This document shows positions 55,849 through 64,000 of a stretch of 64,000 nt of DNA, in pieces (within the stretch, counting starts at the first letter, position 1; every line of letters begins with the position of its first letter). The translations under genes and the position numbers were made by a program. The notes beneath the pieces are model-generated. The model did no database searches, was not told where the DNA came from, and worked only from the letters and a program-made list of their open reading frames with translations. This stretch comes from Cylicocyclus nassatus (Eukaryota > Nematoda > Chromadorea > Rhabditida > Strongylidae), in the NCBI GenBank assembly GCA_958299035.1, contig CATQJL010000001.1:14317834-14381833 (forward strand). Direction: 5' to 3'.

Positions 55849-56044
55849 TAATACTTGTTCTTCCCAGTTTCAACCATAAAATAGCTGAAGGAGGTAGATA
55901 ATAAGTATAAGTTTGTCGACCCCACATCAAACTGTCAAAATAACGTGTGCAAAGCGGTGTCCAGTCATTTAGTCTCCTAATGAATAGTATAAGCTGTCTC
56001 AAATAGATTGTCACAGGGCTAGCATCACTGGCTCGCGCGCCTAC

Positions 56045-56251
56045 GTCGAGTAGATTTTCCGCTTAATATAGTGTGCTTGTACAGAAGCTGAAATGGGGTA
56101 ATTTGCGCGTGAAAAAGTAGCCGCGAGTACTGCCGGCGTTTTGCGCCCGCGATTGGCCGGCGACACAGTCGAAACTATTTGTTTACGCGCTAATTTTACC
56201 CATTTCACATTCTGTGCAAGCACACTATATTAAGAGGGAAATCCACTCGAC
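56045..56251. mobile_element. Palindromic MITE with GTCGAGTAGATTTTCC ends
   Basis: Arms of about 65 bp: GTCGAGTAGATTTTCC...TTAATATAGTGTGCTTG on the left is mirrored by CAAGCACACTATATTAA...GGAAATCCACTCGAC on the right. A GC-rich centre contains GATTGGCCGGCGACAC. It is noncoding and unrelated to the other MITEs here. Confidence 0.7.
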
Positions 56252-56983
56252 TGTATCTCGCTAAACCCTGCGCCGATCATATTCTCTAACGATACCCCCA
56301 GTGTCTATAGCCCTCAGTCGCTGCTGAAGCGTGGGAATATCCTGGGGGTATGTGCTCGAAACCGGCGCAACGCGCGAGCGATGCGGTCGCAAGACAGGAA
56401 GCGCGAGAGGTGTGACGCTGTCATTGAGACAGCTTAATCACATAAAGGAGATAGCAAGCGCGAAACGTCGTTCATGGAAAAGGAGAATCGGTGACGCGGA
56501 GAGCGTCAAACGTGAGTCGACAGAATGAACCGAAGCTTGTGTACTATCGCCGGTCATTGGCTCAAGTGTTCCTGCTGCGTGACGTTAGTCACTGCTTAGT
56601 GTAGGAGGTTTATGTTTTGCTATCAACAAGAACCATGGTGCCATTATTATTTCGCCTGCCGCAGTTATATAGTCACCACTTGACTACAGTTGAGTCATCT
56701 GATCATTGATATGTGCAATTACACACTTTGATTGCAGATCTCCCGCACTAGCATTGGCTGTGTTTTCTATTTTTCTGTACATTTTGAGCACCATTTCATC
56801 TAAAAAAATCGTCAGCAATCATTTTTACTTACCGTTGTCTGATAGAAGCATCGAGAGGCGTCAAACACATCTTGTTCATCAAGTGGTACTTACTTGTTCT
56901 TCCTTTTATGTCAAATACTGAAATATTGTGATGTGAAGCGTTTTGTCAGGTTCAAACTCGGTATACTAGTGAAGCGAGTACAT

Positions 56984-57186
56984 ATCATTTTTCTACGACT
57001 AGGAGACGCGTGACCGCATTGCGGACATTGTCTTAACATGTTTGAGTTTGTTCTTTCCTGTTTCTAAAGAGTGAATAAACGTGGGCGAGATAAACGACAA
57101 GTATAAACCTGCTAAGTACGCGATTAAGCTTGTTTAGACAATGTGTGCAAAGCGGTCTCGCGTCTCCTAGTCCTAGAATGAATGAT
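56984..57186. mobile_element. GACTAGGAGACGCG-family MITE, copy B
   Basis: Left end ATCATTTTTCTACGACTAGG and right end (complement) ATCATTCATTCTAGGACTAGG, each followed inward by AGACGCG, a CCGC word and a CATTGTCT word. Copy A is its inverted relative 1.1 kb away, so the pair could also form a larger hairpin. Confidence 0.7.
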
Positions 57187-58430
57187 ATGTGTGTAAGTGC
57201 ACACCGCAAGAATCAAATGAAGTCTTCGATAAAAGTTTATATAGTACACAGAATGGAGTATCAGCTTGGCTGTTCTAAAAATCCGAATTTAAAGTCTTTA
57301 GTTTCCTATACATAACGTTCTAATAAATAATCCGGTTTTTCAATCCGAGTCGTCGAGCATAAATAACATGGACCAAACGAACTCGCTTGGACTCGAGAAA
57401 ATTCGACGCGGTCACTTTTGCGGTCAGCTGACCGGTATTTCTTTTGTTTCACAGTGAAAATTCGAGCCTCAGTTTAGAGCTTTTGTGAATTTGTTTTATA
57501 TTTGTCGCAACAGATTTCTTTTTCTCTTTGCCAGATCTGCTAGCTCGATTTGTGTTTTCTATGGGGTTCTCCAGATTTTGGCGAAGCTTGAAAAATCTGT
57601 TGTGCTCTGTCTTGACGCTTCCTTCTCTCTAGATTGTAAAGTGGGTCTGTTTTTTTTCTGCTTCGTCCATAACTTTCTACTTCTGGCTTATTCCATTCTC
57701 TCGATTTTTACCGCCGAAAAAAAACATTGCTTGAGCACGCATTGAATAACGCAATTTTGATGTAAGCATCTATGGGACCCAATCGATTCAACACGTGTTT
57801 AGTTTGTTTAGTTCTCCTTATGCAAGCTTAGTCAACTAGAATTCCTTTCTGTGATATGGTGCCTGTTCTTATGTACCGTTGGTTTGGGCTATAAGGTTAC
57901 TGCGATTTTGCCAATGCTTCTTTTACTTCCTCCAATAAAACTTTATTCCTACTGACACCACTCTAGGCTCATTCACGTAGTTCCTGCTTACATCTATATC
58001 TAGAATATTCTAAAAGCTCCTCATGCTTGGGATATGTCATAGGATTGTCACAAGTATTGTCACGATTGTCACATCTAGTCACTACTTTACGTCCTCTGTA
58101 TTTTTTCTTTTCATTTGCTGGGAAAAGCGTCGTATATTGTTTTCTGAGGATTCCCTTGTAACGCTTGCTAAAAATTGTAAAAAAATTGAGTTATTGTTAA
58201 AAGTCCCTGTAGTATCTGGAGGATATCATTAGTCTTCAAGAATTATCTTGCCATTTCCATTCTTCGTCATGCTCTGACACCAAATGGTTAGTCAAACAGT
58301 GAGGCAAGCGACCATGTTTTTTTGCTACGAGTTTTTTTAATGATTGTATCCAGCATCTTTTTATAATGTTGAAAACTAGCTTTACACAAGCTCAGACGAT
58401 TTTTCGGACCCCCCGCTGGATAATATGATC
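57187..58430. other. Intergenic, nothing recognised
   Basis: T-rich sequence between two MITEs, with several short frames without domain features (for example 57485-57745, hydrophobic). No RNA gene or regulatory motif is identified. Confidence 0.4.
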
Positions 58431-58885
58431 CATTCTTTGACTAGGAGACACGATCACGCTTGGAGTACGTTTAATCAACAAGTTTAAAAGTCCGTCTTAA
58501 CGCGTCTTGGTATTGTGCATCTCCCAGAATTGTTCCCATATGAGCCATCTACGTGGCTGCCTTTCGATCTTTCTAACACATTATCTCAAGCAAAATTTAG
58601 GGCGCTTATTCGAAGTTGACATGTTAAAATGATCGAAAGACAGCCATGTTGATGGTTTCATGGGACATTTCTGGAGGATGCACCATAAATTACTACTAGG
58701 GAAGCATGAAAGGCATGTTTGTTGTTCTTTCGAGCTCGTTGAACTCGCATTGTTCAACCTCGATCATGTTCTTTCATGAATTTCTATTTGAAATTCACCA
58801 AAACGCGTTGAAGCGCACTCTTAAACTTGTTAATCAGACGTACGCAGAGCGTGCTCATGTCTCTTAGTCAGATACTGAATGATAT
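58431..58885. mobile_element. GACTAGGAGACGCG-family MITE, longer copy C
   Basis: CATTCTTTGACTAGGAGACA at the left is mirrored by CATTCAGTATCTGACTAAG at the right. Homology continues inward through ATCAACAAGTTTAA, AACGCG and GATCGAAAGRCAGCCA. The arms span most of the 455 bp. It ends 150 bp before the chn-1 start. Confidence 0.7.
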
Positions 58886-59034
58886 GGCCTAAGCTGCCTA
58901 TAGTCGTCTCACAAGCTCGTCTTTTGGTCATTTGTTACTTTCCTCCACCTTATCGTAATATTTGCTAAGCCGTAAATCTCGTAATATTTGCTAAGCCGTA
59001 AATCAGTGTCAAGATTATCGTTGTTTCTTTAGTT

Positions 59035-60843
59035 ATGACAGAATCAACAGAAGATTTGAAAGCCGACGGTAATCGCTTCTTTCAACAAGGACGATATCAA
59101 GAAGCTATCGATGCATATAGTAAAGCCATCATTCGAAATCCACACGTTTCCACTTATTTCACCAATCGGGCGCTTTGCCATATGAATGTAGGATGAGTGC
59201 ATTTTTCTGCGTATTTCTGTCTAAGCAGTGATTTATTGTTGCAGTTGAAAGCCTGGGCTAAAGCTGCGGAAGATTGCTCGAAGGCTGCTTTTTTGGACAG
59301 AAACAATGTCAAAGTAGGTTTATGCCCTTGTCCTTATGCATTGGGTTGGCACATAAGTTTTGCAACTACAAGTTCTGCAATTATTCCACAAAATTTCTCT
59401 TTTTGGATGTGGCATTCTCATTTCATGACATCAGAGTTAAACGGTCGAGCAGATCTGCAGCTCAATCTACATTCCATAAAAAAATGTGAGCGGGGAAAGA
59501 AGAAAAGTGTTGGAAATTAGTTGCAAAACTCTGCTCCAATCTAATACTTAGATCCTGCACCATCTTTATGTTATCTCATATTAGGCGTACTATTTCGGCG
59601 GACGAGCAGCTATTCAACTGGGAAACTACAACGAAGCCATACGACTAATCACGAAAGCAAAGGAGTTGGCTAGCACACAGAAGGTTAATATCTCATTTTT
59701 ACCTTCGGTATCTTCTATAGCTTTTGATTTTCTATTTGATTAGATGAATTTTGGAGATGAAATTCATGCGCAAATGCGGCTAGCACGACGAGAAAAGTTT
59801 CGAATGAAGAGGAAAAGCGGGTCAAAGAGGAAGGCGAGCTGCAGGCTTACTTGCGAAGGTAATCTTCCCACTTACTCGTGTTTCTTATACCCCCTTTTGT
59901 TTCAAATTTCTCACCGTATCGGAGCCTTTTGAGTGTCAACCAACTCTTATCTTGGTTAGCGCTTTCATCAAAGCTCGTCTTACTTTCTTTTGACGCTTGA
60001 AAGTCTGTAGAATTGTCAGATGTTATTGGCTCTCGAAGTGTTTGCAGTGATTATATGGTTTCGTTCCATTCTTTTTGGTTGTTCAGTTTCTTAAATGAAC
60101 CATTTCGGTTCGTGTTCTTGCGTTTGAAAACATCTTCTCCCGATCGATATTTTCCTCTCGTTTTCTTTTCTTCATTCGTATCGATACCCCTTATTTTGGG
60201 CAAAGTGTCATCTCTTAGGCTGATTGAAGAGGATGTTGCCAGAAGGATAGCTGAAGTGCTCTCTCCCGAGTCCTCAGAAGAAGGAGGTGAAGTCAGTGAG
60301 GAGAAAACTGAGAAAGTGGAGCAAATTACTTCAGAAGGCGAGCAGCACAAAACTCAGTTGGATTCCCTTTTTGCGCAGGTTAGCTTCTCTAACTTTGTTG
60401 ATTAATAGGATATTCATTGCTCACGTTTTTTTGTTGTCTGGTTGTTTTCATTTTTGAGCTTTGATTTTAAGATTGACGAACGTCGGCGAAAGCGCGAAAT
60501 CCCTGATTTTCTTTGTGGGAAGATCTCATGTGCGTTGTTGCAAGATCCAGTTATTACGCCATCGGGTATCACTTATGATCGAGCTGACATAAAACAACAT
60601 TTGCATCGAGTTGGTGAGTCTCAACACTCAAATTGCTATAGCACAGCTTTTTTTTCTTCCAGTAGGCTTTGTATGTTTTGTTTTCAAGATCGAATAAGAA
60701 CCTTAATTCTAGGCCATTTTGATCCTGTCACGCGTGCTCCTCTAACAGAAGCTGATCTCATCCCAAATCTTGCCATGAAAGAAGTTTTAGAGCATTTTCT
60801 CATCGAAAATCCGTGGGCCAAATACGAGGATTTGTTGAGCTAG
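59035..60843 (+). CDS. chn-1: CHIP/STUB1 co-chaperone U-box E3 ligase, with an apparent 1-nt frameshift
   Basis: Seven exons: 59035-59187, 59245-59313, 59585-59683, 59744-59858, 60219-60378, 60472-60613, 60713-60843. Three N-terminal TPR repeats ([51 protein letters not shown]) should bind Hsp70/Hsp90 C-termini. A charged helical linker leads to a C-terminal U-box ([29 protein letters not shown]) that recruits E2. The expected product is about 289 residues. Exon 4 is 115 nt where phase demands 116: the frame reads REKFR and must shift by one at about 59803 (CGAATGAAG) to continue as NEEEKRV...LQAYLRR into exon 5. A lost A in an A-run is the likely cause, either a sequencing error or a real null allele. 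TTTCTTTAG lies 2 nt before the ATG, suggesting SL trans-splicing. Confidence 0.9.
59341..59544. mobile_element. Small mariner-type MITE in chn-1 intron 2
   Basis: TTGGGTTGGCACATAAG followed by TTTTGCAACTA at the left is mirrored at the right by TAGTTGCAAAACTCTG then CTCCAATCTAA. TA follows the right end; the left flank is CA, a decayed TA. It lies wholly within intron 2 and leaves the splice sites untouched. The ends are related to the mariner group seen at 41575-42494 but older. Confidence 0.65.
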
Positions 60844-61577
60844 ATTACGTTTGCTGGTTCTGCTTTTTTTACTAATGCAGAGAAATAGGGTTACTGATAG
60901 CCTTGTTACTGAAAAAGAATCAAGCTCGACTGCAAACAGTCTGGAGTTTTACTAGTGATGTTGTGATTTAATGTCTTCCTTATACTTGTACAAATGTAAC
61001 TATATCTCTACTAACTTTCATAAATGATATTCGATATTGATATAATTCAAATGCATGCATTGTTTCATTAATGAAGTTTTGACGAGTGCAATGTGATGGT
61101 TGCTAGATTGGTGTTCACTGCGATTTATTGATATGAGAATCGTCAGTTCAGGGCGATGTGTATTTGCAGATTTGTGCTGTATAAAAGTTCTACCTTGCTG
61201 TACGCTCTCCGTTAGAAAGCTGTTCACCTCAGTGGTATCTGATTTATGCAATCAGAGCTTTTGGTGGTGTGAATCTGTTTTTATTCGAAATCTCAGAGTG
61301 AATGAGTTTGAACCCCTTTCCTACGGTGTGCTTAAAAAGCGTTGTGCAGTAAACAGAGCTTGTCCATTCTTTTGCTGCGGCATTAGCGAATACTGTATAG
61401 ATTTGGCAAGAAATCGTAAAAATCATAAGGCTCTTTGTCTTGACACTTTATATGTTATTTTTGCGAAACAACAAGCACGCGAAGTGCTACTCTCGATCAG
61501 TCTGCGGGCGGCGTTATGTTATGATGCGAATGTGAGGCTGTAGCAACAGGCGACGAACCATAGTGCGTAAAGTTATA
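60844..61577. other. 3' flank of chn-1
   Basis: An open frame of 147 codons (61100-61543) is cysteine-rich but has no recognised motif, signal peptide or splice context, and it lies directly downstream of chn-1. I treat it as chance. Confidence 0.4.
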
Positions 61578-61880
61578 CAGTCTGTGCCAACCCCAAAATG
61601 GTCCGGCAGGGGTGTGCGTCGCTAGCGTTCACGCCTTTGGAATACTTGTCTGCTCCGTCTTCAGTCTCTTCACTCTCTCCAACTGTGCGCACATACAGCG
61701 CACACCTCTTGCGCTGCGTGCCCGCAAATTCACACCTCTGTTCAGCCTGGGGCACACGCCATACTTGATCCGCTTGATCCGTTTCCATTGGTCAATTCAG
61801 TGAACTAACCAATAGTGAAGTGGATCAAGCAGATCAAGCGGATCAAGTATGGCGCGTGTCTGACCGATTGGGACAAACTG
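61578..61880. mobile_element. TA-flanked MITE with CAGTCTGTGCC ends
   Basis: CAGTCTGTGCCAACC at the left and GATTGGGACAAACTG at the right are inverted repeats with TA on each side (61576-61577, 61881-61882). Inside, 61752-61858 is a near-perfect palindrome built on repeats of GATCAAGCGGATCAAG. A Tc1/mariner-type TA target is inferred. Confidence 0.65.
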
Positions 61881-62348
61881 TATTATGCAATATAGATTTG
61901 CACCAACCCTCGGCCAGAAGAAAGGTAAATATTTTGAATAATATTTCGCTTATCTCAGTCTCGTCGGCGATCTTAGCTTACGAGGTTGAGAACAAGTGAT
62001 CAGTTGAGCTGAGTACTCGCAGCTTGTGTGATTCGAGGAAGCGAAACAGAAAAAATGAAGATGGAAAGTTGGATGTGAGCTGTGAAGGCAGCGCTCCACT
62101 ACTGGAAGTCAGGCGTTGCAAGTGTATTCGTTCTAGAGAAATTGCGAATATTAGTTTTCGCGTGAACTTATGGATTTAGTTCACGCTTTCCACGTAGCAT
62201 TGAAAGATTGCGGTCATAATTTCTCGTGGTCTGCTACGAACTGTAATTTCTTTGTCACTGTACAGAATTCTCGGTCATTCATTTCTGAGCAGCGTACTAT
62301 CGCATAGGAACGGGGAGTGCGCTATTTTCCGAGCACGCTTTCCTCTGA

Positions 62349-63061
62349 AAAGGGAAAGATACCACTTAATTAAGTTGGCGGTTGAAGACGAGATGTACAT
62401 CGCTAGACGCGTCTTTGAACGCTTATTTCAAATGTGCTTTGCTTTTTTGCAAAACTGCTCCTCGATAGAAGTTATGGACGTTTGAATGTTCAAGTTCAAG
62501 TTTTGAGTGGCATAAATTTGGCGAAGCTTTACAAAAGCAGTTATGCTGATTTCCACTGGCTGTATTCCTTCCTTGTTGTCACTATCTTTGATACCAGTTC
62601 GATTACACGCTTTCCGCTTTTTTTTACACCTTTTCGCTAATTTTATGCCTCTTAAGATTCAAAAGGACTTTCGAACGCTCTTATTTGTTTTTGGAGGGAT
62701 GTTCCACAAAAAAGGAGAACAGATTTGGAATGAGCGTTCGGCCTCGGACAGAGTTCACGCGATTTGATCGATCGATTTCATCGCGATTCAGTCGCTACAG
62801 ACAAGTGTTACGAGTTCATTGCATGCCAATCTTCTTGCATAGAGTTGTAATAGTTAGTCACGATTAGTCTTCCAAACGACTAATCGTGACTAACTATTAC
62901 AACTGAAACACAAGAAGATCGGCATGCAATGATCTCGTAACACTTGTCTGTAGGATTGAATCGCGACGATCAAATCGCGTGAACTCTGTTCGAGGCCTTC
63001 CGAGACGCGTTTATGATATACCTCGTCTTCAATCTCCAACTTAGGTTAGATCTTCCCTTAT
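62349..63061. mobile_element. Composite palindromic MITE region
   Basis: The outer ends AAAGGGAAAGATACC and (complement) ATAAGGGAAGATCTAACC are mirrored inward by AAGTTGGCGGTTGAAGACGAG / AAGTTGGAGATTGAAGACGAG. The left part (62400-62750) carries the GACGCGTCTTTGAACGCT and GAGCGTTC words shared with the 13771-14219 family. The right part holds a separate long hairpin. It probably represents one MITE with a second palindrome inserted near its right end. Confidence 0.6.
62741..62997. repeat. Long near-perfect hairpin, 8-nt loop
   Basis: Arms of about 125 bp (GCCTCGGACAGAGTTCACGC ... CACGATTAGTC and complement) surround the loop TTCCAAAC at 62870-62877. The inner 30 bp or so pair perfectly (GTAATAGTTAGTCACGATTA). 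Few mismatches outside the centre suggest a young element. No coding. Confidence 0.85.
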
Positions 63062-64000
63062 AAGCTTGAATCGTGGTTTTTCGACTCTTTGCGCTTATAA
63101 AGGCTAATTTCTGACTTCTGCCATACTACATTAGCCAGTCGCTTTCAAGAAGTCATTTCCCTCATAAATACTACCACAGGTTTGTAGACCTCCTTCAACA
63201 CTTCAACGTTTTCCCGCTCTAAGTGAGTACCTGTCTGTCTCTGCCCATTCTGTGACTTTTTCGTATCGTCTCATCGCGTTTCTCGTTCTCTCACTGTTAA
63301 ATTCTGTTCTTCGTACAGTCTTCTTCGCCGTTCATTGTGTAATCCATCAGTGCGCACTTGTCGCGTTGAAAACCGTCGACTCCCGCTATGGTGTCATTAA
63401 CATTCGGTCAACGCACCTATATACAGATACAACTAGCAAGATTTGCCTGTTTTCGCAGCTAGAAGGCTCGAGGTAAAGCTTAAATAGCAGTTTTTTTTGG
63501 TTTCCGAATTTTTATGGCTGTAAATTTACATGTTTTTTTTGTCTCTGTCTTTTTGCACTAAATTCTTATTGGGTATCATTTTTTTTTATTTTCTAATTTC
63601 TATGCTTTTTTGTTTGTTATCAGTTGAAACTCATCAATCAGTCTCTCCTTGAAAGTTCATGATTCATTTTTGAAAATTCTTTTCATCTCAGTTGGGCGAT
63701 CTCTTTTCCAAAATTTTATTAAACACGTCCTAATGTGATGCCGACCTTATTTTCTATGGTTCGTCATCTATGTTTTGGAAATTTCTTGACAGCTATGTTT
63801 GATTTTTAGTGGTTTGGTGCTCTTTGTTCGTCAAACATGCTGATATATTACGTGTGTTGTATTGTGTTTGGAAAATATCTAATTTTTTTGCTTTGTTCTA
63901 CCTTCCAAGGCTTCCTGTTTTCCCTCGAAATTTTTCTCAAAGATTTGGTCCCTTGTGTACTTATTTATTGTGCCAGATATCTGCGCCAATATTTGCAGGC
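63062..64000. other. Right edge of the window, no gene assigned
   Basis: T-rich sequence with a short frame at 63252-63476 lacking domain features. It could be the intron or upstream region of a gene beyond the window. Nothing definite is seen. Confidence 0.4.

Noticed and set aside
61100..61543. 147-codon cysteine-rich ORF downstream of chn-1
   Set aside because: No signal peptide, domain, splice structure or repeat of cysteine spacing. It overlaps the probable 3' region of chn-1.

Overview
The window looks like a scaffold from a parasitic strongylid (clade V) nematode, most likely a hookworm. This rests on the gene style (many exons, introns often about 50 bp, TTTTCAG-type acceptors), a nematode-specific srx-type chemoreceptor, nematode versions of sut-2 and chn-1, and a mariner-type element whose ends resemble the hookworm 'bandit'/Hsmar1 group. 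The species is inferred, not proven.

Layout. (1) 1-2602: about 120-bp tandem repeats, then nonautonomous Helitron-like repeats. (2) 2603-23080 and 25884-47178 are the two arms of a large imperfect inverted duplication. Each arm carries the same three genes: a small secreted protein, a Lys/Ser/Arg-rich protein fused to a histidine-phosphatase-like domain, and an srx-like receptor. Exon lengths of all three match between arms. The arms differ by scattered substitutions and by clean transposon presence/absence. Only in the left arm: a foldback mariner-type MITE (3043-3991), a TTAA-flanked MITE (7305-7601), a 3.7-kb Helitron with two nested MITEs (14533-18272), a 355-bp palindromic MITE (20595-20949) and a Penelope-like retroelement (23081 into the gap). 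Only in the right arm: an intact CR1/Jockey-type LINE (35845-40110), a bandit-like mariner MITE (41575-42494) and a CAGGGTGTCCC-ended element (44149-44829). (3) 25357-25856: exactly 500 Ns at the apex. The palindrome centre coincides with a scaffold join, so the arms may be two haplotypes joined head to head rather than a true genomic palindrome. (4) 47179-64000: single-copy sequence with sut-2 (ZC3H14-type poly(A) RNA-binding CCCH protein) and chn-1 (CHIP/STUB1 E3 ligase), separated by a MITE-rich intergenic region, and a MITE/hairpin cluster at the right end.

The two single-copy genes belong to RNA/protein quality control but are 4.7 kb apart, and nothing indicates an operon. The most notable biology is the SR-like/phosphatase fusion, whose first catalytic histidine is replaced in both arms. 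Also notable are the paired filled and empty transposon sites, which define insertion boundaries to the base, a hammerhead-like motif in the Penelope element, and an apparent one-base frameshift in chn-1.
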